Both the position numbers and the translations under genes were made by a program. Source: Rhodosalinus sediminis (GTDB taxonomy: Bacteria; Pseudomonadota; Alphaproteobacteria; Rhodobacterales; Rhodobacteraceae). From it: a stretch of 64,000 nt of DNA. The stretch is from contig NZ_QOHR01000010.1 in NCBI RefSeq assembly GCF_003385555.1, forward strand, positions 1-64,000. The letters are read 5' to 3'. The notes under the pieces are model-generated. The model made no database searches. It saw only the letters and a list, made by a program, of their open reading frames with translations, and had not been told where the DNA came from. Below are positions 43,502-51,454 of this stretch, one piece after another; positions within the stretch are counted from its first letter, which is position 1, and every line of letters starts with the position of its first letter.

Positions 43502-44896
43502 ATGGCGGGCAAGTCTTTCGATGTTATCGTTATCGGCGCGGGGCCGGGGGGCTACGTCTGCGCCATCAGGGCTGCGCAGCTCGGGCTGTCGGCGGCCATC
43601 GTCGAGCGCGAGCACATAGGCGGCATCTGCCTCAACTGGGGCTGCATCCCGACGAAGGCGCTGCTGCGGACCTCCGAGCTCTATCACCAGATGCACCGCG
43701 CCGGTGACTTCGGCCTCTCGGCGGAAGGGCTCGATTTCGACTTCGACAAGGTGATCGACCGTTCGCGCAAGGTCGCGGGGCAACTCGCCTCCGGCGTCGA
43801 TCACCTGATGAAGAAGAACAAGGTCACCGTGGTGCGCGGGGACGGGCGCCTCGCCGGCGGGGGCCGTGTCGCGGTGGCGACCGAGGCGGGCGAGGAGGTG
43901 CTCGAGGCGCCGCACATCGTGCTCGCCACCGGCGCCCGCGCGCGCGAGCTGCCGGGGCTCGAGGCCGACGGCGCGCGCGTCTGGACCTATCGCCACGCGC
44001 TGAAGCCGCCGCACATGCCCGCGCGGCTGCTGGTGATCGGGTCGGGCGCGATCGGCATGGAATTCGCGAGCTTCTATCACACCATGGGTGCGCAGGCGAC
44101 GGTGGTCGAGGTGCAGGACCGCGTGCTGCCGGTCGAGGACGCCGAGATCAGCGCCTTCGCCCGCAAGGCCTTCGAGAAGCAGGGCATGGAGATCCGCACC
44201 GGCGCGACGGTCAAGTCGCTCGCGCGCCACGCGGACCGGGTGACGGCCGAGATCGAACAGGGCGGCGCGACCGAGACGCGCGATTTCGACACGGTGATCT
44301 CCGCCGTGGGCATCGTGGGCAATACCGAGGGGCTCGGGCTGGAAGAGGCCGGGGTGACCGTGGAGCGCGGGCAGGTGAAGGTGGACGCCATGGGGCGGAC
44401 CGGCGTGCCGGGGCTCTACGCGATCGGCGACATCGCCGGCGCGCCGTGGCTCGCCCACAAGGCCAGCCACGAGGGCGTGACGGTGGCCGAGCTCATCGCC
44501 GGGGGCGACCCGCACCCGGTGACGCCGGACCAGATCGCCGGCTGCACCTATTGCCACCCGCAGGTGGCCTCCATCGGGCTGACCGAGGAGCAGGCGGCGG
44601 AGCAGGGCCGCGCGGTGCGCGTCGGCCGCTTCCCCTTCATCGGCAACGGCAAGGCCATCGCGCTCGGCGAGCCGGAGGGGCTGGTCAAGACGCTCTTCGA
44701 CGCGGAGACGGGCGAGCTTCTGGGCGCGCACATGGTGGGCGCCGAGGTCACCGAGCTCATCCAGGGCTATGTCGTCGGCCGCACGCTGGAGACGACGGAG
44801 GCGGAGCTCATGCAGACGGTCTTCCCGCATCCGACGCTGAGCGAGACGATGCACGAATCGGTGCTCGCGGCGCACGACCGGGCGCTGCATTACTGA
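43502..44896 (+). CDS. lpdA: Dihydrolipoyl dehydrogenase
   Basis: A 464-residue flavoprotein that reoxidises lipoyl groups of 2-oxoacid dehydrogenases or the glycine cleavage system. It has FAD fold VIVIGAGPGGYVCAIRAA, redox disulfide GGICLNWGCIPTK, NAD fold LLVIGSGAIGMEFASF, ARELPGLEADG, the GDIAGAPWLAHKASHEG segment and the C-terminal catalytic HPTLSE with its His. No E1/E2 genes adjoin, so which complex it serves is open. A strong hairpin and a dispersed 3' element follow the stop. Confidence 0.96.
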   Translation: MAGKSFDVIVIGAGPGGYVCAIRAAQLGLSAAIVEREHIGGICLNWGCIPTKALLRTSELYHQMHRAGDFGLSAEGLDFDFDKVIDRSRKVAGQLASGVDHLMKKNKVTVVRGDGRLAGGGRVAVATEAGEEVLEAPHIVLATGARARELPGLEADGARVWTYRHALKPPHMPARLLVIGSGAIGMEFASFYHTMGAQATVVEVQDRVLPVEDAEISAFARKAFEKQGMEIRTGATVKSLARHADRVTAEIEQGGATETRDFDTVISAVGIVGNTEGLGLEEAGVTVERGQVKVDAMGRTGVPGLYAIGDIAGAPWLAHKASHEGVTVAELIAGGDPHPVTPDQIAGCTYCHPQVASIGLTEEQAAEQGRAVRVGRFPFIGNGKAIALGEPEGLVKTLFDAETGELLGAHMVGAEVTELIQGYVVGRTLETTEAELMQTVFPHPTLSETMHESVLAAHDRALHY

Positions 44897-44920
44897 GGGC
44901 GCCGGTTACGGCCGCTGCGG

Positions 44921-44998
44921 GAGGGGGGCTGTCTGCCCCCCTCGGCCCTGCCGGGCCTCACCCCCCGAGGATATTTCGATCCAAGAAGAAGGGCGGGA
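44921..44998 (+). repeat. Composite 3'-end repeat element, copy C
   Basis: A 9-bp hairpin (GAGGGGGGC, TGTCT loop, GCCCCCCTC; 44921-44943) is followed 15 bases later by CACCCCCCGAGGATATTT (from 44959), then CGATCCAAGAAGAAGGGCGG. It begins 24 bases after the lpdA stop, in the same direction. The hairpin stem is identical to that of copy A. Confidence 0.8.
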
Positions 44999-45031
44999 CG
45001 CCGCGGCGGGGCGGCATGGCGACGGGGCGGG

Positions 45032-45466
45032 TCAGAAGGACCAGACCGCCGCGTCGTCGGCGAGGAGCGCGTCGGCCATCGCCGGGGGCTCTGCGACGCC
45101 GACGCCGTCCATCAGCACCTCGGGCCCTTCGCCGCGCCCGGGCAGGTAGATCGCGCAGACCTCCGCCGTGGCGCCGTTCTCGATCGCGGCCTTCAGCAGG
45201 CCCTGCGGGCTCATGTCGCGCGGCGGCTGCGGGGCGGTGGCGCTCTCGGGCGCCTCGGCGAGGGCCATGTCGCCGGCCGGGCCGCAGAGCAGGATGCGCG
45301 CGTCGACGCCCTTCTGCACGGCCTGCATGGTGAGCACCATGCTCATCAGCTGGGTCTGCGGCTCGGGCGAGGTGACGACGGTCACCAGGGTCTCCTCCAT
45401 CTCGGCGGCGGCCGGAGCGGCGAGCGTCGCGGCGGCGGCGGCCGCGGCGAGGGTCTTGCGGATCAT
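45032..45466 (-). CDS. Periplasmic DsrE-like protein
   Basis: A 144-residue exported protein with a Sec signal peptide (MIRKTLAAAAAAATLAAPAAA, cleaved near residue 21). The mature part has a DsrE/F-like Rossmann pattern: VTVVTSPEPQTQLMSMVL, then GVDARILLCGPAGDMAL, and a second Cys in AEVCAIYLPG. The two Cys could carry sulfur. AAAGGACG precedes the ATG at 45466. Upstream lies a block shared with the promoter of the persulfide-dioxygenase operon, which supports a role in sulfur handling; both parts are inference. Confidence 0.78.
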   Translation of the reverse strand: MIRKTLAAAAAAATLAAPAAAEMEETLVTVVTSPEPQTQLMSMVLTMQAVQKGVDARILLCGPAGDMALAEAPESATAPQPPRDMSPQGLLKAAIENGATAEVCAIYLPGRGEGPEVLMDGVGVAEPPAMADALLADDAAVWSF

Positions 45467-45508
45467 GTGACGTCCTTTCGGATTAGGGGCGCGTTTCCTG
45501 CTGGCCAC

Positions 45509-45538
45509 CTTATAGATGTATATGAGATTTGGAATACG
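45509..45538 (-). promoter_or_regulatory. Promoter region of the DsrE-like gene with a block shared with the sulfide operon
   Basis: Minus strand 45538-45517 reads CGTATTCCA, then AATCTCATATACA. The first nine bases equal those at 12754-12746, and AAATC and ATAT follow at matching distance. Possible -10 elements are TATACA at about 45522-45517 or TATAAG at 45514-45509. It is a candidate site for a SqrR/BigR-type repressor. Confidence 0.42.
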
Positions 45539-45592
45539 ATATCCTGTCGCAGGGGGCGATGCTCCGCGCCGGCCCGGGCGCCCGGCCCGATC

Positions 45593-46561
45593 TCAGGCGC
45601 TGCGGCGGCGTCCGCCGCGCCGGCCGCCGCCGCGGCCGCCCGCGGCCTGCGCCGCGCGCGCGGCGTCGGGGAAGGGCGTGCCCTCGGCCACCACGTCGAG
45701 CACCTTGGCGAAGCGGATCCACTCGCCGCCGTTGGGGTCGTTGTTCATCAGGAAGTTGGCGGCCTTGATCGCCTCCATCTCGACCTGGCGCACCGGGTTC
45801 ATGATCGCGCTCGTCATGCCGGCGGTGATCGCCATCGGCAGGAAGGCGGCGTTGATCCCGTGGCGGTGGGGCAGCCCGAAGGAGATGTTGGAGGCGCCGC
45901 AGGTGGTGTTGACGCCGAGTTCCTCGCGCAGGCGACGCACCAGCGTGAAGACCTGCCGCCCGGCGGTCGCCATCGCGCCCACCGGCATGACCAGCGGATC
46001 GACGACGATGTCGTGCGCCGGGATGCCGTGGTCGGCCGCGCGCTCGACGATCTTCTTCGCCACGGCGAAGCGCACCTCCGGGTCCTCGCTGATCCCGGTG
46101 TCGTCGTTGGAGATCGCCACCACGGGCACGTCGTATTTCTTCACCAGCGGCAGGATCGCCTCGAGCCGTTCCTCCTCGCCGGTGACGGAGTTCACGAGCG
46201 GGCGCCCCTCGGCCACCGAGAGCCCGGTCTCGAGCGCGGCCGGGACGGAGCTGTCGATGCAGAGCGGCACGTCGACGAGCCCCTGCACCAGTTCGATCAT
46301 GCGCCGCATCAGGGGCGGCTCGGTCTCGTTCGGGTTGGGGTTGGAATTGTAGACGACGCCCGCGTTGACGTCGAGCACCATGGCCCCGCAGGCGACCTGC
46401 TCCAGCGCGTCCTTCTCGACGGTGGAGAAGTCGCCCGCCTCGAGCTCGGCGGCGAGCTTCTTGCGGCCCGTGGGATTGATGCGCTCGCCGATGACGCAGA
46501 AGGGCTCGTCGAAGCCGATGGTCACGGTCTTCGACTTGGAGGCGACGAGGGTGCGGGTCAT
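45593..46561 (-). CDS. Methyltetrahydrofolate:corrinoid methyltransferase-like protein (pterin-binding)
   Basis: A 322-residue TIM-barrel protein related to the pterin-binding domain of MetH and to MtgA/MtvA-type methyltransferases. FCVIGERINPTGRKKL, MVLDVNAGVVYNSNPNPNE, PLCIDSSVPAALE, PLVNSVTGEEER and CGASNISFGLPHR are the folate-barrel motifs. It would pass a methyl group between a corrinoid protein and tetrahydrofolate. The C-terminus ends in a Gly/Arg-rich tail. It is third in the operon after a virulence-factor domain protein and a MetF-like gene. No corrinoid protein or activator (RamA) lies in the window. Confidence 0.9.
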   Translation of the reverse strand: MTRTLVASKSKTVTIGFDEPFCVIGERINPTGRKKLAAELEAGDFSTVEKDALEQVACGAMVLDVNAGVVYNSNPNPNETEPPLMRRMIELVQGLVDVPLCIDSSVPAALETGLSVAEGRPLVNSVTGEEERLEAILPLVKKYDVPVVAISNDDTGISEDPEVRFAVAKKIVERAADHGIPAHDIVVDPLVMPVGAMATAGRQVFTLVRRLREELGVNTTCGASNISFGLPHRHGINAAFLPMAITAGMTSAIMNPVRQVEMEAIKAANFLMNNDPNGGEWIRFAKVLDVVAEGTPFPDAARAAQAAGGRGGGRRGGRRRSA

Positions 46562-46578
46562 GTGGGTCCTTTCCGGGG

Positions 46579-47514
46579 TCAGACGGCGGCGCGGGCGGCC
46601 GGGCGGGCCGCGGCGCCGCCATGGGCGGCGAGCCAGTCGGCGGCGGCCTGGATGCCGCCGAGCGGGAAGAGGTGCAGCGCCTCGATGTTGGTCGCCTGCC
46701 CGGCGGCGCGGCGCGCGGCGAGATCGGCCACCAGCTCGGTCGGCTCGAAGGGCTTGACGAGCTTCGAGACGTCCATCGCCCGGCGCTGCAGCACCTTGAG
46801 GGAGGGGCCGACGCCGCAGGCGACGGCGAACTTGATGAGCGTCTGCAGCTTCGCCGGCCCCGCGATGCCGAGGTGGACGGGCATGCGGATGCCCTCGGCC
46901 GCGAGCCGCTCGGCCCAGGCCACCATCGGGCCGGCCTCGAAGGCGAACTGCGTGACGATCGCCATCTCGGCGTCCGTCCGGTCGGCGAAGGCCTGCTTCC
47001 AGCGCAGCGCCGCGTCCACCTCGCGGGTGCCGCCCCCGGGGTCGATGTCGCGGTTGCCCTCCGGGTGGCCCGCGACGTGCAGCCGGCCGAAGCCGTGCGC
47101 GTCGAAGAGCCCGGTCTCGAGGAGTTGCATGGAGGAGTCGAAGGCCCCGTGCGGCGTGGCGACGCCGCCGGCGAGCACCAGCGCCTCGCGCACGCCGGCC
47201 TCGCCCTGATAGCGCGCGATCCAGTCCGCGAGCGTGGCGCGGTCGGGGATGATGCGCGCGGGGAAATGCGGCATCGGCTCGAAGCCCTCGGCGCGCAGCC
47301 GCGCGGCGGTGGCGACCATGTCGGCGATGGGCGTGCCCTCGATGTGCGCGATGTAGACGCGCGTGCCCGCGGGCAGCAGGGCGCGGAAATCCTCCACGCG
47401 CGCGGCGGTGCGCGGCATCACCTCGATGGAGAAGCCCGCGAGCATCGCCTCGATCTCGGGGTTCCGGGGCCCCGGCGCCCCTGCGCCGCGCTTCGGGAAG
47501 TTGAGAATCGCCAT
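46579..47514 (-). CDS. Methylenetetrahydrofolate reductase-like protein
   Basis: A 311-residue MetF-fold barrel. [19 protein letters not shown] replaces the usual SFEffPPkt start, while [37 protein letters not shown] and AIVTQFAF keep the flavin and folate positions. It most likely interconverts methylene- and methyl-tetrahydrofolate, in the oxidative direction when methyl groups are being burned. AGGAGG lies before the ATG at 47514; an ATG at 47535 is less well placed. It is 17 bases before the methyltransferase gene. Confidence 0.9.
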   Translation of the reverse strand: MAILNFPKRGAGAPGPRNPEIEAMLAGFSIEVMPRTAARVEDFRALLPAGTRVYIAHIEGTPIADMVATAARLRAEGFEPMPHFPARIIPDRATLADWIARYQGEAGVREALVLAGGVATPHGAFDSSMQLLETGLFDAHGFGRLHVAGHPEGNRDIDPGGGTREVDAALRWKQAFADRTDAEMAIVTQFAFEAGPMVAWAERLAAEGIRMPVHLGIAGPAKLQTLIKFAVACGVGPSLKVLQRRAMDVSKLVKPFEPTELVADLAARRAAGQATNIEALHLFPLGGIQAAADWLAAHGGAAARPAARAAV

Positions 47515-47542
47515 CAGGGCCTCCTTCCATGGCATCGGGCCG

Positions 47543-47839
47543 TCAGGCCCATCCGTCGTTGTCGATGAGCGCCCTGAGCCGGGCCGGATCGTAGGTCGCC
47601 TCGAGGCGCGCGGCCTCGGCGTCGGCGACCTCCGCCGGGTCGCCCTCGGCGGGGTAGGGGGGCGCCTTGCGCCACTCGGCGAGATAGGCGTCGCTGTCGC
47701 GCGCGCCGATCTTCATCGCCGCGCGGTCGATCGCCTGCTCGAAGCGCTCGGGCAGGGCGCGCTTCGCGCCGCGCCGGCCCTTGCCGACGATGACCTGCGC
47801 GGGAATGTCGCGCCAGTAAACGATTGTCACCTCGGGCAT
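47543..47839 (-). CDS. Virulence-factor domain (PF13769-type) small protein of the C1 operon
   Basis: A 98-residue protein, [21 protein letters not shown] at the start and [16 protein letters not shown] at the end. These match the family carrying the misleading name virulence factor, which in this order sits constantly beside MetF- and methyltransferase-like genes. A partner role in methyl transfer is therefore more likely than virulence. It is the first gene of the trio, 28 bases before metF-like. GGGAGGAG precedes the ATG. Confidence 0.88.
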   Translation of the reverse strand: MPEVTIVYWRDIPAQVIVGKGRRGAKRALPERFEQAIDRAAMKIGARDSDAYLAEWRKAPPYPAEGDPAEVADAEAARLEATYDPARLRALIDNDGWA

Positions 47840-48017
47840 CGCGGTGATTCTCCTCCCATCTCGTCACCTCTCTACGTCACGGACCGGGCGCGGCCCGGTC
47901 TGATTTCGACTCCTGTGCGTCGCCGAGCGACTCGGGCCGAAAAGATGCGCGGCACCTTGTTCGATCCGCCCCGCGCACGTATCTTCATGACAACTTTGTA
48001 TCCGGAGGGCGTGAGAC

Positions 48018-49130
48018 ATGGCGCCCAGGCGTCCCGACGGTGCGGGCGCGTTCCCGGTCCCGGTCGAAAGCCCCGCGCCCCGACCGCCCGATCCGGCGGA
48101 GCTCTATGCTGCGCTCGATCTGGGCACGAACAGTTGCCGCATGCTGATCGCCCAGCCGAAGGGCGGGCAGTTCCATGTGGTGGACAGCTTCTCGAAGACC
48201 GTCCAGCTCGGCGAAGGGCTGGAGCGGACGGGCGCGCTCGGCCGCGCGTCGCAGCGGCGCACGCTGCAGGCGCTGCGAATCTGCCAGCAGAAGATCCGCC
48301 GCCACGACGTGCGCCGCATGCGCCTCGTCGCGACGGAGGCCTGCCGGCGCGCGCAGAACGGCCCGGAGTTCCTGCGCCGCATCCAGCGCGAGACGGGCCT
48401 CACGCTCGAGATCATCGAGCCCGAGGAGGAGGCGCGCCTCGCCGTGATCTCCTGCGCGCCGCTCGTCTCCACCAAGACCGAGCAGCTCCTCGTCGTCGAC
48501 ATCGGCGGCGGCTCGACCGAGCTCGTCTGGATCGACCTCTCGTCGGTGCCCAACCGGGAGCGCCCGCGCGCCATCATGCGGCTGCACGCGGGCTTCCACC
48601 CGCCCGAAAGCCCCTTTCCGGCGGCCAAGGTCGTGGACTGGATCAGCGTGCCGCTCGGCGTGGCGACGCTGCGCGACCAGTTCCGCGACGTCGAGGACGA
48701 CGCGGCGCGCTACGCGTTGATGAGCTGGTTCTTCGAGGAAAACCTCGCCGAATTCGCGCCCTACAAGGACGAACAGACCCGCGCCGGGTTCCAGGTGATC
48801 GGCACCTCCGGCACGGTCACCACCGTCGCGGCGAGCCACCTCGGCCTCAGGCGCTACGACCGCACGAAGGTCGACGGGCTGCGCATGACCTCCGACCAGA
48901 TCGACCGGGTGATCCGCGACTACCTCGCGATGGGGCCGGTGGGCCGGCGGCGCGATCCGCGCATCGGGCAGGACCGGCAGGCGCTCATCATGTCCGGCGC
49001 GGCGATCCTGCAGGCGCTTCTCCGGCTCTGGCCGACGGACCGGCTGTCGGTGGCCGACCGCGGGCTGCGCGAGGGGCTTCTCTACGCGCAGATGTCGGCC
49101 GACGGGGTGCTGGAGGATTCGCCGGTCTGA
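48018..49130 (+). CDS. Ppx/GppA exopolyphosphatase-family protein
   Basis: A 370-residue ASKHA phosphatase. [18 protein letters not shown] (phosphate 1), [24 protein letters not shown] (phosphate 2) and [13 protein letters not shown] are all present. It lacks the extra C-terminal HD-like domain of full-length Ppx, as is usual for the shorter alphaproteobacterial form. It hydrolyses polyphosphate and/or pppGpp. Start: ATG at 48018 after CGGAGGGCG. It is divergent from the C1 trio and precedes rlmE. Confidence 0.93.
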   Translation: MAPRRPDGAGAFPVPVESPAPRPPDPAELYAALDLGTNSCRMLIAQPKGGQFHVVDSFSKTVQLGEGLERTGALGRASQRRTLQALRICQQKIRRHDVRRMRLVATEACRRAQNGPEFLRRIQRETGLTLEIIEPEEEARLAVISCAPLVSTKTEQLLVVDIGGGSTELVWIDLSSVPNRERPRAIMRLHAGFHPPESPFPAAKVVDWISVPLGVATLRDQFRDVEDDAARYALMSWFFEENLAEFAPYKDEQTRAGFQVIGTSGTVTTVAASHLGLRRYDRTKVDGLRMTSDQIDRVIRDYLAMGPVGRRRDPRIGQDRQALIMSGAAILQALLRLWPTDRLSVADRGLREGLLYAQMSADGVLEDSPV

Positions 49131-49160
49131 CGCGCGCCGGAGGGGTGCTCGTCAGAGGCC

Positions 49161-49184
49161 GCGAATTTTCGTACGAAAATTCGC
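49161..49184. repeat. Perfect 24-base palindrome, CGTACG core (first of a pair)
   Basis: GCGAATTTTCGT is followed by its exact reverse complement. It is an AT-rich island in GC-rich sequence, 30 bases after the ppx-type gene stop. Its inner 14 bases TTTTCGTACGAAAA are shared with the next palindrome, 22 bases on. Confidence 0.95.
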
Positions 49185-49206
49185 ACCCGGCCGCGTGGCG
49201 CAGCGT

Positions 49207-49232
49207 GGAGATTTTTCGTACGAAAAATCTCC
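49207..49232. repeat. Perfect 26-base palindrome, CGTACG core (second of a pair)
   Basis: GGAGATTTTTCGT is followed by its exact reverse complement, ending 20 bases before the rlmE ATG. As RNA it would form a stable hairpin just upstream of the rlmE ribosome site (GGGAAGAG). The outer arms differ from the first palindrome but keep full symmetry. Confidence 0.95.
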
Positions 49233-49252
49233 CGCGATGGGTGAGGGAAGAG

Positions 49253-49975
49253 ATGCCGAAGAAAGCCGGAAACTCGGGGCGCGGGCAGCGCGATCTCAAG
49301 GTCAAGGTGCGCACCGCGCGCGGGCGCAAGCCGTCGTCCACGCGCTGGCTACAGCGCCAGCTCAACGACCCTTACGTCAAGCGCGCCCGGGCCGAGGGCT
49401 ACCGCGGCCGCGCCGCTTTCAAGATCCTCGAGCTCGACGACAAGTACCGCTTCCTCGTGCCCGGGGCGCGGGTGGTCGATCTGGGCTGCGCGCCCGGCGG
49501 CTGGAGCCAGGTCGCCGTCGCGCGCGTCAACGCCCTCGGCGAGAAGCCGGGCAAGGCCGAGGGCCGCGTGCTCGCCGTCGATCTGCAGGAGGTCGAGCCG
49601 ATCCCGGGGGCCGAGGTGCATCGCCTCGACTTCATGGAGGAGGGGGCCGACGATGCGATCAAGGGCTGGCTCGGCGGCCGCGCGGACGTGGTGATGTCGG
49701 ACATGGCCGCCGCCTCTTCGGGCCATCGGCAGACCGACCACCTGCGCATCGTCGCGCTCTGCGAGGCCGCCGCCGCGCTCGCCTTCGACGTGCTGGAGGA
49801 GGGGGGCACATTCGTGGCCAAGGTCCTCGCCGGGGGCGCGGAGGACGGGCTGCAGGCGGAGCTCAAGCGCCGCTTCGACAAGGTCGCCAACGTCAAGCCG
49901 CCCGCCTCGCGCGCCGACAGCGCCGAGAAATTCGTCGTCGCCACGGGCTTCCGGGGCCGCGGGGCGGAGGATTGA
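49253..49975 (+). CDS. rlmE: 23S rRNA (uridine-2'-O-)-methyltransferase RlmE
   Basis: A 240-residue FtsJ/RrmJ methyltransferase that modifies the 23S rRNA A-loop uridine. Its SAM site is [16 protein letters not shown]. The K-D-K-E catalytic tetrad is visible as Lys in [10 protein letters not shown], Asp in VMSDMAA, Lys in FVAKVLAGG and Glu in [10 protein letters not shown]. An N-terminal basic extension of about 30 residues ([18 protein letters not shown]) binds RNA. Start: ATG at 49253 with GGGAAGAG upstream. The upstream frame is open but crosses two palindromes and is not coding. Confidence 0.96.
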   Translation: MPKKAGNSGRGQRDLKVKVRTARGRKPSSTRWLQRQLNDPYVKRARAEGYRGRAAFKILELDDKYRFLVPGARVVDLGCAPGGWSQVAVARVNALGEKPGKAEGRVLAVDLQEVEPIPGAEVHRLDFMEEGADDAIKGWLGGRADVVMSDMAAASSGHRQTDHLRIVALCEAAAALAFDVLEEGGTFVAKVLAGGAEDGLQAELKRRFDKVANVKPPASRADSAEKFVVATGFRGRGAED

Positions 49976-50065
49976 GCGGCCCCGTCATCCGCGCGTGACA
50001 CGGGGTTTCTATCCCCGGCGTCATGTCCCATGCTGCAGGGCAGCACGACGGATGCGGAGACCGGG

Positions 50066-51454
50066 ATGCACCTCGAGAACAAGACCTTCGACGACCTGGA
50101 GATCGGCGACAGCGCGGAGCTCACGCGGCTCTGCACGCTCGACGACCTACTGATCTTCGCCAATGTCTCGGGCAACCACAACCCGATGCACATTCAGGAC
50201 CCGGACGGCCCCGGCCCGCGCGAGCCGGTCGTGCCCTCGATGTTCGTGGGCGCGCTCGTCTCGGCGGTGCTCGGCAACCTGCTGCCGGGGGCGGGGACGC
50301 TCTATCGCCACCAGACGCTGGAATTCCGTGACCGCGCGGAGGCCGGCGACGAGCTTCTGAGCCGGGTCACCGTGACGGCCAAGAACGCCGACGACGGCAC
50401 CGTGACGCTCGAGACCGAGGTGCGGCGCGTGGCCGACGACGCGCTCGTGATGCGCGGCGAGGCGGTGGTCGAGGCCCCGCGCGAGAAGCTCTCCTACGAC
50501 GACAAGGACCTGCCGGGGCTGATCGTGCAGCGTCATCGCCATTTCGAGGCGCTGATGCGGCAGGCCGACGACCTGCCGCCCCTGCCCATGGCCGTCGTCG
50601 CACCGGAGGAGGAGAACGCCCTCGGCGGTGCCGCGCTCGCCGCGCGGCGGGGGCTGATCACGCCGATCCTCGTGGGCGCGCGCGGGAGGATCGAGGCCGT
50701 GGCCGAGGCCGCCGGCGAGGACATCTCCGGCTTCGAGATCCACGACGAGGCCGACCACGCCGCCGCCGCGCGCCGCGCGGTCGCGCTCGTCCGCGAGGGG
50801 CGCGCGGGCGGGCTGATGAAGGGGCATCTGCACACCGACGTGCTGCTGCGCGCGGCGCTCGACAAGGAGCAGGGCCTGCGCGCCGGGCGGCGCTTCACCC
50901 ATGTCTTCGTGATGGACGTGCCGGGGCTGCCGCATCCGCTGCTGGTCTCGGACGCGGCGATCAACATCTCGCCCGATCTCGATTGCAAGACGGACATCGT
51001 GCAGAACGCGATCGAGGTGGCGCGCGCCATCGGGATCGAGCCGCCGCGCGTCGCGGTGCTCTCGGCGATCGAGACGGTGAACCCGGCGCTGCCCTCCTCG
51101 ATGGACGCGGCGCTCCTGTCGAAGATGGCCGACCGCGGGCAGATCACCGGCGGCTACGTCGAGGGGCCGCTCGCCATGGACAACGCGGTGGACATGGGCG
51201 CGGCGCGGACCAAGGGGCTCGGCGAATCGGACGTCGCGGGCCGCGCGGAGGTGCTCATCGCGCCCAATCTCGACGCGGGCAACATGATCGCCAAGCAGCT
51301 GACCTTCATCGCCCATGCGGAGGCGGCGGGCGTCGTGGCGGGGGCGAGCGCGCCCATCGTGCTCACCAGCCGCGCCGACGACGAGATGGCGCGGCTCGCC
51401 TCCTGCGCGGTGGCGGCGCTGCATCACCGCAGGCTGACGGGGGGCGCCGAATGA
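50066..51454 (+). CDS. Bifunctional enoyl-CoA hydratase (MaoC)/phosphate acetyltransferase
   Basis: A 462-residue fusion. The N-terminal MaoC/R-hydratase domain (about residues 1-140) carries the DLLIFANVSGNHNPMHI catalytic Asp/His segment. The C-terminal PTA/PTB domain (about 165-460) has VVAPEEENALGGAALAARRG, GLMKGHLHTD, VSDAAINISPDL and GPLAMDNAVDMGAA. It would convert acyl-CoA to acyl phosphate, which AckA (4-base overlap) uses to make ATP. The acyl chain could be acetyl, propionyl or butyryl. Start: ATG at 50066 with GGAG eight bases upstream; an ATG at 50030 is weaker. Confidence 0.93.
   Translation: MHLENKTFDDLEIGDSAELTRLCTLDDLLIFANVSGNHNPMHIQDPDGPGPREPVVPSMFVGALVSAVLGNLLPGAGTLYRHQTLEFRDRAEAGDELLSRVTVTAKNADDGTVTLETEVRRVADDALVMRGEAVVEAPREKLSYDDKDLPGLIVQRHRHFEALMRQADDLPPLPMAVVAPEEENALGGAALAARRGLITPILVGARGRIEAVAEAAGEDISGFEIHDEADHAAAARRAVALVREGRAGGLMKGHLHTDVLLRAALDKEQGLRAGRRFTHVFVMDVPGLPHPLLVSDAAINISPDLDCKTDIVQNAIEVARAIGIEPPRVAVLSAIETVNPALPSSMDAALLSKMADRGQITGGYVEGPLAMDNAVDMGAARTKGLGESDVAGRAEVLIAPNLDAGNMIAKQLTFIAHAEAAGVVAGASAPIVLTSRADDEMARLASCAVAALHHRRLTGGAE

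Noticed and set aside
45593-47530. Single 645-codon frame joining the methyltransferase with sequence over the MetF-like gene
   Set aside because: The first half is the wrong frame of the MetF-like gene. The methyltransferase has its own start at 46561 and the MetF-like gene its own frame and ribosome site.
49131-49252. Insertion-sequence ends or attachment site
   Set aside because: There is no transposase remnant, no target duplication and no gene disruption; the two palindromes are separate symmetric units rather than a terminal inverted repeat pair.
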